NCBI GenBank assembly: GCA_030141605.1
Contig: JAQGDQ010000289.1
Span: 189,001 to 253,000 of the forward strand
Length of the DNA: 64,000 nt
Source of the DNA: Tubiluchus corallicola
Taxonomy: Eukaryota > Priapulida > Priapulimorpha > Priapulimorphida > Tubiluchidae
Reading direction: 5' to 3'
The translations under genes were made by a program, and so were the position numbers. Position 1 is the stretch's first letter. Each line of letters starts with the position of its first letter. Under the pieces are notes generated by a model. The model made no database searches and was not told the origin of the DNA. It worked only from the letters and a program-made list of their open reading frames with translations. Positions 51,104 to 63,062 of this stretch are shown here, piece by piece.

Positions 51104-51639
51104 AGTCAACTTTGTTAATCCGATTCAGCTCATTTCAATACCTAGACCTTTTTGCATCAAGGTGAGCTGTCAAAATTGCTACTCGGCTGAAATAAAAAAA
51201 CACAAACTTAGACAAGACTTGCAATTCCTATTTCAGGGCGTTTCTTAGTTAGTTCACTAAGATGCTATTTTCCACAATCAATGTTTTGGAATACCATCCA
51301 ACTCACATGATCCTTGTCAGAAACTCCTTCCCAAATAACTGTACTTCTTTCATTTTCATAATAAGGACAGTACAGTAAAATTAATGTAAATTCTCCAAGT
51401 CCAAACCACACTTACAAAGTCTATCACGTTCACCTATCTATCATCTAAATAATGGATTTCCATTAATCTTCAATGTACCAATTCTTGCTCTCACCAGCAA
51501 CTGAGTGTTATACGTATAGTTCATCCAGCTTTCAAAATAAGGTCGTGGTTTGTTGTTTCATAAACTTTCATAAAAAATACTGGCTTCCTAAAGCATAGCT
51601 ATCTTGAAGCTCTCGATCTTTCCTATGAAAGATTTAAAT

Positions 51640-54600
51640 TTAGTGCACTGCCAACACTCTCTGGCGGGCTATTGGACATGTCCACTACACGATGAGAGAA
51701 GAACGTCCGCTTGCATTTTGTTCTTGAGTAGGGTTTGAACAATCTCTTGAAGTGACCACGAGTGGACTGTAAAGATGTGGCTTTGAACAGTTTCTCTCAC
51801 GAAAGGCCATTCAGGTATTTATATATCTTATGTAAAGCGGCTGTTTCTCTTTGCTGTTGAAGAGTGCACATCCCTGCACATGTATAATTGCATCTACTAC
51901 ATAAGCTGCATAACATAAACCCTAGGCACCTGTATTGAACTTTCTGTAATCGCTTGATATCAGACTGAAATGAAGGAGATCAGACTACGCTGGAATACTC
52001 CAGTATGGTCGTACATATGCCTTATACAGAGTTAAAATTTGTTTTTCGGCTCACAATTAACAAAATATCACTTGATCAAACCGATCATTCTGTTTGCCTT
52101 CTTACACATTTTAGTTATATGAGCAGAAGTTTAAGGTCATGAGAAATAGTTACACATAGATCATTATATTGTGAAACATTTTTTAACTCTTTGCCATTCA
52201 AATAGTACTGCACTGGAATTTGTGCTTTGAGTTGGAACACTACACATTTGTCAGCATTAAACTGCAAAAGCCATTTATCAGACTAAGTCTGTAACTGGAA
52301 CAAATCCTGCTGAAGGCAGAGTGAATCAACTGTAGAAAGCAATCTTGCGGTAACACCAGCAGACATACTAATATCTGGTACTGATGACTGAATCTAGTAG
52401 ATTGTTAACAAACAGCAAAAAACAAAATTGGTCCTAATATAGATCTTTGTGGAACTGCACTTGTAACATGACTCTAACTAGAATATGTGCCATTTATAAC
52501 CACCCGCTGTCTACGATTAGTTAAGAAAGCTTTTATCCATTTAAGAGTACAACCTTTAATACCAGAATAATGTAGTTTAGCTAGCAATGCTTCTGTGGTA
52601 CAGTGTTGAGGGCTATATCACGTCTACACCTCCTAGGTTATCACAAGTCATGGTCCAAACATCAAGGACTTCAATGAGATTAGTTGAGCAAGATTTACCT
52701 TCTGAAACCCATGGTTATGCGGATTGATCAGGTTCACAGCTACGCAAACTCAACAAGTTGTTCCTGCATGATACGTTCTAACATCTTCACTTCAGTGCTT
52801 GTCAAAGAAACTGGATGGTGATTTCCTAATTCCGGTGGACCCATCCCTGGTAGTGGAGGCATCATGCCAGTCCTGTGGCAGTTATGATGAAACTAAGAAC
52901 TTTCGGAGCAAGAGATAAAGTGGTTTGCCAAGTAAATGTGCACAATTTTTTAAGACTAATGGATGGATCTCATTGGGACCTTTTGATTAAATAGTTACAT
53001 CTATTTTTTGTAGTTGATCTATTATAAACTGAATGGAAAAGTTGACATCGTCAAGCACCCGACTAGGAATTGGGCCAACACATTGGGGAATAACAACTTA
53101 GATTTTTCAGTAAATACTGACGTGAAAAAATCATCTAAAGCTTCAGCTTTATCGAAGTCCTCCACTAACACTTCATCATCAGGCCCAAGTAAAGTATCAA
53201 TAGAATTGTTAGGCTTTGTGAACTGATTGGTGTAGTTAAAGAAATTCTGAGGATTAGTTTTGACATTTAAAATCAAGTTGCTCTCATATATTTTACGACA
53301 TTCGATCAAAGAGTTTCGCAAATCTTTAGTAGGTGCGATGAAGAGTGATTTGTGTGCATACGAACTAGAATGAGTATACTTCTTCCATGTTTTAGCTTTT
53401 TGTTTTGGACTCTTAAAAATACAATTGCAGGCTTTAATAACTGCACCAGCTGAATACTGCTTTGTAGAGATATGATTATTTACAACAGTATTATATCTAC
53501 TAACAAATAAACTCCAGCAACTGTCTATATTTTTAACACAAAAGTCGTGTTCCCAATGAAAACACTGAATGCATTACTAACACATCGAAAATTGGCCTTG
53601 CTAAACAATTTAAGAACTTTGTTACAATTATTGGTATTAACATAACTATATATCCATTCAAAGTATATAGAATTATGATCACTAGTAGAAAATGGCAAGC
53701 TTACTGTCAGATTACTACCACAAAATGAATTACTAACACACCTAATTATAGGTAAATCTAATAAATTTTCATTACGAATAGCTAGCTAAACACATTATTC
53801 TAACAAATTATCTTCAAGTGTATTTAAAAATAATTTGCTTAATTGATTAGAACTATAATTTACCCAATCCTTATTAGGTAAATTAAAATGTACTAATACA
53901 ACACAAGAAGAAGAAAGCATAGTCGCTTGTGCAATACTTTCACAAATATTAATAATGTTAACCAAATCACCACTGAGAAGACGGTAACATACTCACAAAG
54001 TAATTTTGTTACAACTTGACAATTATAAGGTAATCCACAAAATTTTAGCATTACAAACAATACCCCTATTAACCACAGGACAAAAAGCAGATTTAACCAA
54101 AAATAAAACACCACTGCCTTTTGATGCTTCGGTAGCTAGATGATCTCGTCCAATACAAACATAACCATGTAGTACAAATTCAGAAAAATCAATATCACTA
54201 TGCAACCACTTCTCGGTTACAGCTACAATATCAGGATTATTAGTGTAAATAAAATAAAATAAGTCAGAACACTTATTAGTAAGGCATCTTGTATTAAAAT
54301 AATAACAAACAAATTTTTTAACATTTACGTTATTTGTAACTGTAGACTGTTGAGCTAATTCATCTGGTCAGTCATGTGCTTCCTTACCTTCCTGCAAAAC
54401 AGTATCATCATTGATAACAGTGTCAGTGTCACCATCACTGTCTGACACCTCCCCAGAATCACTAGTGTTTAGTTCTCCTGGTCGGTCCTCTGGCGCAAGC
54501 TGCAATGGAGGGAAATCGGTGAAATTGCCGAGATCTGGAATTGCTCTAGCATTCACCTGACGAAGCTAGAGGTAAACTACTAGCTAATCCATAACTGCAA

Positions 54601-55770
54601 ACTTGGGAACTACTTGTACTGCTAACAGTAGGCAACAACATACTACTTCTAGGATCGTTTTGGATCGCATGAGTCTTATTCATAGTTTTGACCTTGTTTA
54701 CGACATTCTGTAGAGTTGTATTTCTTCCCATTCCTCATAGCGCTTTCTTTCATGCTGTCTTTGGAGAAGTGTGTAATCTGGCTTGATATAAACTTCTTTA
54801 AACTTAGATGACTTTAACACATGTTTACCAGACAACATCTTGAACTTATCTAGTTCACTTTTCATTGAAACTTTTATAGCTCCAGGATTTCTGGAATTGC
54901 CAGACTTTTTCCTAATACACCACCGCCTTTACAACAATTAAGATTTGATTTTTATCATTGTCTTGATTCTCTAACTCTTTCAGCCCAAAAACAAGAAAGT
55001 TCTTCCTTTTTCTGAAAATTTCATTAGATTCCTTTTCGATTATTTTGAGCTTCTCAAAAACATGCGCCTCATCTTTAATCAAATTTTCCATGGCTGCTTG
55101 CCTGCCACTTAAGTGCGTACAATGTTACACTTGTCTGCTTTTATGCTTACTGTTTTTTCAAGTGCCAATAATCTTTCTGTTGTGCTACATAGAAATTCCA
55201 CACATCGCTCCTACACTATTTGATCTGTACATGTATACAGCCGCCATGCATGTGCTTCACACTCAGAACAGTAGAAACGTGAGGCTCGTTTACACTTGCT
55301 AAGCTCATTTGTATAAAAGTTCACTCATACTAGGATCAGAACAGCTTAAACAGAACCAGTGTGCACATCTCTCACAGTGTAGTGCTCTTGTTTTTTCGCT
55401 TATTTTTACTTTATCGCATGCTTTATATACTACTGTGGCTGTTCTAATTCCTTTTGCACCAACTCTTGTAGTAGCATCAGTTTTATTTTGACTGGATTTC
55501 CAGGGTTGAGTTTTACTAAAAAAAGTAAAGTGACTACAGGCCATAAAAATGGCTACAATTTTTATGCAAGCAACACAATACAGCAATACTGGTAATGACA
55601 TAAAACGACAATATTTTAAACAACTGAGAAAATTTGCAGCATTTTGAGAGAGGTTGAGAGGCTTCCAAATAGTTTTGCAAAATTTTAGCAAGGAGCCACA
55701 AAAATTTCCGTTCACATCCTCCATGTTGCTGACGTCAATCTTGTTAAAATACATATTAGTAGTGAACCAT
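51640..55770 (-). mobile_element. Decayed CR1-like LINE with PHD-finger ORF1, endonuclease and RT
   Basis: Reading on the minus strand: 55450-55305 encodes a PHD-like finger (KTRALHCERCAHWFCLSCSD); 54730-54370 acidic/Ser-rich linker stretches; 54340-53890 an AP-endonuclease with the conserved YFNTRCL...NPDIVAVTEKWL block and GSGVLFLVK; 53320-53020 the EN-RT linker (NPQNFFNYTNQ); 52870-52640 the RT start (ELGNHHPVSLTSTEVKMLER); 52560-51700 further RT blocks (ILGPILFF; SDKWLLQFNADKCVVFQLK). Stops and frameshifts occur throughout and no intact YxDD is visible. Element ends are approximate. Confidence 0.88.
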
Positions 55771-56629
55771 GATTCAAGTTTATCCTGCTATAGTTGTAAA
55801 CCCTTTTCCCTCACCTTTTTTTCAATGAACTGATTCCAACTTTTTGCGCGAAAAATTTATATCATTTTCTTCAACCCTGTGAAAATTTTTCTAGTGCCAA
55901 TATGTTTCCAAAGACTTCTAAATTAGATATGTCTGCTAGAAAAGTTATGCTTCTAACCCACTTATGCTACTACACACTGCAAAAGATATTACTATTAGTT
56001 ATTACCTTTTAATCAGTCTGTCATTATCTATAAATATAATTTTATTCAAAACGTTACAAAGAAGCAGTATAACAGTTTACATGTACAGAGTGCAAAAATT
56101 TACAAATTAGCAGATCATAAATGATAGTTTATGTATACAAACTATATAGTTATCTGACAATAAATATTGTATTAACATGAGCAGTAGAATCTAAAAAGTG
56201 GTAAAATAGACATGTTTTTAAGGGTTTGTCATGAAGTGATCTCCTGAAACATGAGACGTTTGCTACACAATCAAGGATAAAAGGTCAATAAAGTGAAATA
56301 GTAATGTTGAAGGCGGTTCATAATTTTTTCAAGTTTTTCTATTCAAATAGATTAAACGTGCTTTTGCTTCTCTCTCTTCGAATAATGAAACACCAACCTC
56401 TCCTCTCACAGCAGCTCCACTACACCCCTTTGTTTTCCATATCCATCTTACAAATTCATCCTGTATACTATCATAAAACTATTATTAAAACTAAAAGTTC
56501 GCTTCTTATTTCCCAAAGGCTATCAGCGTCCATCACAACAAGCAAAATAGACATCTTGACCTTTTTGCAACGTTGTGGCTATAGCATAGATCTTTGTTTG
56601 AAACTTTCTTTGGCCATCTAATACCCAAA

Positions 56630-56965
56630 ATGTTTCTGTAATTCTATATGAAAAAACAAAAGAAGAACCTTGGACAAGAAAAATAAAAAGACGCCGTTTA
56701 AGATGGATTGGGCATATGCTCAGACTACCTGATGATATTCCAGTGAAGATAGCTCTTCAACAAGCCATAGAACCAGCTAAAAAACGTGAAGGAGGACAAA
56801 TGTTAACACATTTAGATTTTGCACGAAATATTTAAACACTTCAGCATTGATCCTTAGAAATAAATGTACTTGGGGCATTTCGGCGAGCAGGGAGTCTTGG
56901 CATAGGGAGGTGAGCAGTCATGTCACTGGACGTGTGATTCATTGGATGATGATGATGTTATAGCA
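56630..56965 (+). mobile_element. LINE 3' tail fragment ending in (GAT)n
   Basis: One frame reads RRRLRWIGHMLRLPDDIPVK followed by IALQQAIEPAKKREGG, the usual RT C-terminal tail of several LINE clades. It ends with a short GATGATGATGAT tail (about 56945-56957). It is truncated at the 5' side and differs in sequence from the tail at 49157-49499. Confidence 0.8.
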
Positions 56966-56983
56966 TAGAGTCAAAGTTTAGGA

Positions 56984-57515
56984 AATTATTGTTACGTACT
57001 TCGTTTTTGTGATCAGCAGCCATGCTGGCGGTATCAAATGGTGGATGATTAAAAACTTTTGAGCCGCGCATGGACTGTAATTATAATATTCTTTAGTACA
57101 CCAATAGTGTTGGCATACGTACAATTTTGATAAGCCAAAATCACTTTTGCATTTTTAATAAAAGAAGAATATCTCAAATAAAACCAATTATTAGTTTAAT
57201 AAACTAAAATCATTTCATGAAAACGAAAACAGTTGTAACGAAAAGGAAGCGACGAAAATTATTGTTACGTACTTCGTTTTTGTGATCAACGGCCACGCTG
57301 GCGGTATCAAAGGGTGGATGATTAAAAACTTTTGAGCTGCGCATGGACTGTAATTATAATATTCTTTAGTACACCAATAGTGTTGGCATATGTGCAATTT
57401 TGATAAGCCAAAATCACTTTTGCGTTTTTAATAAAAGAAGAATATCTCAAATAAAACCAATTATTAGTTTAATAAACTAAAAACATTTCATGAAAACGAA
57501 AACAGTTGTAGCAAT
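56984..57515. repeat. Tandem duplication, 273-bp period, upstream of striatin
   Basis: GTTACGTACTTCGTTTTTGT begins at 56991 and again at 57264. The two units stay nearly identical to the end (GAAAACGAAAACAGTTGTA at about 57218 and 57495), differing by a few substitutions such as AGCAGCCATGC versus AACGGCCACGC. The low divergence indicates a recent duplication. No coding sense. Confidence 0.9.
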
Positions 57516-57639
57516 AAGTTTGTACTATGTACTTGCAAATACTTCTTCAGTCTTGTAAGTAAATTTTTACTGTTCTTCCTAAGGAAAGAGGCTAGCTGAC
57601 TGTGTGATGGGCTGCCTACAATGTAAAAAAGTAAAAAAG

Positions 57640-57912
57640 TGATTTTTCTCTCCCTCCCTCTCTTAGACAGAAGAGATGAAAGGAGAGAGAAAGAGGGGGA
57701 GGGAGAGAGAGAAAGAGAGAGACAGAGAGAGAGAGAGAGAGACAGACAGACAGGCAGACAGACACACGCACGCACGCACGCACGCGGATCTTGGCCCGGT
57801 CCGGTGCGCAGCAATGGTCCGCTCATCACTGACATTTGGCACCAGCCATTCTTAACGTGCGCGCTTATCTGAGTAATATATATATCTATGATGTGGCTAG
57901 AAAGAGAGAGAC

Positions 57913-57945
<33 letters not shown>

Positions 57946-58075
57946 CACGCACGCACGCGGATCTTGGCCCGGTCCGGTGTGCAGCAATGGTCCGCTAATC
58001 ACTGACATTTGGCACCAGCCATTCTTAACGTGCGCGCTTATCTGAGTAATATATATCTATGATTTGGCTGTCAGG
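57640..58075. repeat. Tandem duplication (173-bp period) with (GA)n, (CAGA)n and (CACG)n tracts just upstream of striatin
   Basis: The block GGATCTTGGCCCGGTCCGGT begins at 57786 and again at 57959, each preceded by GA-, GACA- and CACG-repeats and followed by the same ~110 bp ending in GTGCGCGCTTATCTGAGTAA. It is the only clearly GC-rich patch in the window and ends about 70 bp before the striatin start codon, so it probably overlaps the promoter or 5' untranslated region. Confidence 0.9.
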
Positions 58076-58144
58076 TTATACCTTTTTGCGTTTAATATGC
58101 ATCCCAAAATGCACTGTGAACGTAAATGGCGATAGAAGAGCAGT

Positions 58145-61100
58145 ATGCTAGAAGAAAGTGGAGGAAATCAAGAAATTTCTAATGGCCAGATTTCACCAGG
58201 AGTACCTTGTGTGGGCCAAAGCATTACCAGAAGTACTGAAGAACAACTCCAGGGATTACAATATTCTATACCAGGGATATTACATTTTATCCAGCATGAG
58301 TGGGCGAGGTTCGAGATGGAACGGTCGCAGTGGGATGTGGAAAGAGCTGAATTACAAGTAGGTGTAATAATCCAATCGTTTTATTTATATGGGCTTAGTA
58401 ATAGTAATGAACCGATAACTGACCCGTACTGGAACTGTCGCTAGTATGACTGTTTTCCGCGAAAACCAGTCGGTAATGAAGTAACGGAATTAATATGACA
58501 GTTTGCGACAAGTAATACGAAAAATAAGCGCGAGTTGGATGTCTGGGTAACAACTAGTGAGCTCCTGGTACGTGTCTTCACCAGTTCACACTTCACTGGT
58601 AATGCTGGTTATGGTGATTGTGAATTATGGTTTTAGTTTACAATCGTATTTATATAACAGGTAGTAGTACACATGGATTTTCACAGGACCCAATTTTAAA
58701 GGAGAAGCTAGGAACTTGTGCTTATTTTACTACATGAGAAAAATTTTAAAAAGTTTCTGCAATAAAATTGTGATAAGCGCCTTTTGTAATTAGTAAAATC
58801 AATTTAAAATCGCGATCTCTTCACGCTTAGACGTTGTCAATTAGAATAAAAAATAACATCAACCGGTTACCGTGCGATATAAACTTATTCTGCCAGGTAC
58901 TTGAGCAAACTTTTTACAGCTGCAGTTACTGTTATCAACTGCAAATAATCCAAAACATTCAATGAATACTGTTTTTTGCTTTTTGATGACTCCTATTACC
59001 TACTATGAAAACCAGTTAGAGATAATATGATAACCTCCAACTCAGTTAGTTAATGCCAACAAAGTAACAAAATAATTATTTTAATAAGCCAAAGTCTATA
59101 AGTTAAATATACCACCCAATACCTGTATGGTCGCAGCCTCACAGAATTCCATGCTCATCTGTAATTATTAGGTGTAGTACTTAAGCATTTTGTGGTATAA
59201 TCCTGTGGATTAAAGTTATGTAAGCACTTTCGAAGTTATTGCTAATTAACCTAGCAACTAATTTTTGCATGAACATTATGTGAACAGCTAAACACAAAGA
59301 TTTAGTGAGCTATAATGATGAAATTTCTGAGCGAACTGCAGAAGTTTTGTCACACTTGCCTATGTCCACCAACTCACATTATTTTATTCAAATATGCCCG
59401 CAGCAAGGTTCATTTGGCGGAAGATGAGAACGATTTAAATTTCTTTTGCATTTTTAAGCAAGACATTTATGCTTGTATGTTATGTGGTAATATCAATATT
59501 TTTAAGTGTACTGTATGTTAAAACACAAATGTTGTTTGAGGGTTGATTTTTCCTTTAATATTTTAAAATTGCTCAAAACAATTTAATGCGTAAAATATTG
59601 AAAGAACACAAAAGTGTTTTTAAGAGTGACTTATGTGAAAGACTGTTATCAAGAATTATTATTAATTTCATGTTTGCACCCTCCTGCTGCATGATTAGCG
59701 ACTCACTAGTTAGATTGATACAGTGCCTGCACCTCAGAAGAATTTTGCACAAAATACTGGCACTGTACCTCTGAAGTTCTGGTGTGGTGAAATAGCACGC
59801 AACGATAAGCCGAGAATTTAAATTTTTAAGCATGAATATGCCCAATTTTTGTGTTACATGTCATGGTCAATGTTGCACAGTAACACTATGTTACAATTTT
59901 CGCTGTTGCAAACACCTGCATCACACTTGTGGAGTGTTTATGCTGTTAAAAATTATGTTCAGTTCCTGCCTCATGATCGTCGTCACTTGCTAGCTGTTAA
60001 TGGACTTTTAATCTATTATTTAATTCAGAACCGCACATTGGCATACCTGTGTTAAAATGCATACTTTTTCCCGTACTTCAGAATAGAGCAGGATATGAAA
60101 GGTGATCCTGTTTTGTATAAATTGTTAAAGTCAATAGATACTTTGTAGCATGCGCACATGGAAGAGTGTAAAAATTACGCTACTAAATTGCTAGCCACTA
60201 TGTCTGGTTAACAGTATTATATACTTATAATGAATACTTAAGTGTTGAGGTTGATTAAGGTTGATATCCGATCAATAGATTCAGCCCAGTGCAATGCACT
60301 GAATGCAGTTTATGTAAAAAGCGCTTCCTAGCTATTTCAAGTAGTTCATGCACTTGTGCTTGGTGCATTGATGATAAAAGACATAACATAATTAAGTGCA
60401 AAATGTTTAGCCAACAAGATGGAATAATTAATAGCACAAAATTGTAAGTATGACAGAAATGTGAAGAAGAAGATAGTTGATTGTGAAATGCATGCAATTG
60501 TATCACTACTGCAATCAGAGTTTGGTAATTTTAGAGAAATTAAAGTAACATGTAATTTAAGGAATATATTTTTATTAAAAAAATTAAATGTACCTTGGTG
60601 AAATTTCTAAGTAGAAAATTGTAGATATTTTAAATATTTTGCTCCTGCAACTCTCACAAATGATTAAATCAAAATAATGAATTTTTTAAAATTATAAAAA
60701 AAATTAATTTTAACGCCATCATGTGTAATCAAACAGTTTGGAAAATAATATATTTACCGTACTTTAAAATGGGGTATGATATGAAAATTCATCCTGTTTT
60801 CCTTTAAATACTAAATGAGGCAACATAAACTTAAGACAATTAAAGACATTAATTAAGGACTTTGGTAGTAAGCTAATAACATTCTGATTATGCACACATT
60901 CAGCCCTGCTAGTGATGACATCACAACTGAACATAATTTTCAACATCACAAACATTCCATAAAAAGTGGAAATTGCTACTGCACAACATTCAGTGTGGTA
61001 TACAAAAACTTGGCAAATTTTAAGCTTAAATTTCGAATTTCAAGTTTAATGTTGTGCTCATGCATGATTTTTCGAACGTGTGTACTATGTCACAACCGAA

Positions 61101-63062
61101 CACCTCTGCACTTTTATCTCTTCAGGCTAGAATAGCATTTCTACAAGGGGAAAGACAGGGACAGGAGAACCTGAAGCGAGATCTTGTGCGGAGAATCAAA
61201 ATGTTGGAATATGCTTTAAAACAAGAAAGGTATTAAACTGCCCATTATTCTAATTTATTTTAAATTAGTAATTTTTTCTGTAAGTCCTAGTAGTTCATAC
61301 AAATGCCAGTTTTCTTACTTCATGTTTAGCAATATTATCAAGTTCTCCAGTTCTGAGATTGGAATCGTGTGGAACTTCGTTGAGAATGTTTTGCTGAATC
61401 AATAGGCATGTACAGTGATGATGTAACACTCTCCGGTTCCAAGGCAATGTGCAATTAAGAACTTTCTCATAAGTTTGTGAGTGGTACATTTGAATTATCA
61501 AGCAACTGCTGCCTCTGCAGTGCTTATTTGAGGAGAACACCCATAATCATAACAAAGGCTGCATTGTATATATGTGCCATCCATCATTTCGCTGGTGGCA
61601 ACTTTACACTTCTGTTAAATAACTTGGTTAACTGGTTTTATGGCCTCCTAGCTGTATCAGGAAATGTGAAAATTGTTTGATGAAGGGCAGTTTTACTGCA
61701 CTGACCCATTGCTGAAAGACCACAAGTAATTGTCATATATGTCAGTTTTATTGGGTTAATAAATTCATGTTTATGGTTATAGTGCTTTGTTAAATTCGTC
61801 GGCTATGTAGTTATAATTTCAAGTGGTAAATTTACACATATTCATTTTTTTTCAATGATTTTTAACTCATAGATTGTTAACTCTGATATTCATGAGAAAT
61901 AATAGTAATTAGTAGTAATTTCTTTTTTGAACTTTTTTAATACACGAGGCCAAAAAATGTCACTTAAAAATGCACTTTAATTAAACAAATTGATTAATCT
62001 AGACATGAATTAGCCAATAAGCTAACTCTGATCTTCTGATGGCTTTGGGTTGTTTTTTTCCAGATCAAAGAATAAGACAAAATATAGTGGAGAGCAGGTC
62101 ACAGACATTAAATTACATGATCAGACTGGTAACATCATATTAATATTAAGTGCTATAATATTAATTTAGGGCCATGTGATTTAGTGATTTACCATTAAAA
62201 AAACTTGTCAGTATAACAAAAGTTTCCTAAGAGCTCTTTTGAGCTTACTTATAACTTTCTTTGATTTGAATTTGTAGCAATTTGATCGTTTAGTTACAGA
62301 ATTTGTATTTCCTGATATTTGGCATTAATGGAGTTAAAATTAAAAATCACATCTAATAGACGTACGAATTCACAAAATAATCAATGATTAATGAACAAAT
62401 TGGGTGACTCGTTTCAATTATACTGTTATTATGCACCGTAATTCATTAGTTCCTGTTATAGACTTTTACAATTAAAATTTGTTCGTGAAGTCTCACATGC
62501 AGATTTTTTTAATGTTTTTTACTGGATGTAGAATTTGATTTTGATGTTAATGGTTTTTCCTTATTCCAGATGATTTAAATGGAGATGTAATAATGTCAGG
62601 GTCAATTGGTACAAATTCATGGAAACAGGGAAGACATTTATTGCGCAAGTAAGCTATTTGATTTGAACTTGTAGCTAATTTACGGCATAACTGAGTAATT
62701 TGCTAATTATGTTTGTTGGGAAACCAATTAAAAAGGTTATAAATGATAATAATACATTTTTGTTCGGGCATTTATAACTGCACATTGCTGTTAAATTTTT
62801 CGTGAATCACAGTGTGCAGGGTCTAGCAAATAAAGAGTACAGTTGATTAAGCATGCTATCTTGTACCTAGTTTGACAAGTAGTTTGTTTTACAGGTATCT
62901 GCAAGAGATCGGTTATACAGACACAATAATAGATGTGCGATCCGCTAGGGTGCGTCAGCTTCTTGGTTTAACTCCTAATAACAATGAAGTGAACAAAGAC
63001 TTGATATTGCCCGCAATAAATGGAGAGCAGGGACGGAGACGTGAAGCTATGGTTGGGCAGAG
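58145..63062 (+). CDS. STRN: Striatin family protein (STRN/STRN3/STRN4), N-terminal five exons
   Basis: Scaffold subunit (B''') of PP2A in the STRIPAK complex, linking PP2A to GCKIII kinases, MOB4 and STRIP proteins. Exons: 58145-58357, 61126-61229, 62064-62128, 62570-62648, 62895-63062, all GT-AG with consistent phases (629 nt so far). Exon 1 ends [20 protein letters not shown]...VERAELQ, the invariant striatin N-terminus with the caveolin-binding segment. Exon 2 is the coiled coil, [20 protein letters not shown] and [15 protein letters not shown], which binds PP2A-A and dimerises. Exons 4-5 give [20 protein letters not shown] and VRQLLGL, also invariant. The calmodulin site and WD40 repeats lie beyond the right edge. 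The start ATG at 58145 gives a 40-residue variable leader, shorter than in vertebrates. An earlier ATG at 58126 is out of frame. It probably precedes the vertebrate split into three paralogues. Confidence 0.96.
58358..61125 (+). other. Striatin intron 1
   Basis: A 2.8-kb intron. Contains two diverged copies of a short repeat at about 60065-60115 and 60751-60800 (CCGTACTT...GGATATGAAA versus CCGTACTT...TGATATGAAA, each followed by ATCCTGTTTT). No gene or RNA recognised. Confidence 0.6.

Larger units (their letters stand above)
51104..58144. other. Divergent intergenic region between AP4S1 and striatin
   Basis: Seven kilobases taken up mainly by a decayed CR1-like LINE (about 51640-55770), a LINE tail (56630-56965) and two tandem duplications (56984-57515 and 57690-58075). 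Promoters of both genes should be near its ends. Between 55780 and 56630 I see nothing recognisable. Confidence 0.65.

Noticed and set aside
57488-57952. 154-codon Ser/Leu/Cys-rich open frame and its plus-strand Arg/Glu-rich counterpart
   Set aside because: Both are translations of GA/CA microsatellites and a tandem duplication upstream of striatin.
58158-58361. Alternative plus-strand frame over striatin exon 1
   Set aside because: The frame from 58145 matches the conserved striatin N-terminus; this one is its shadow.
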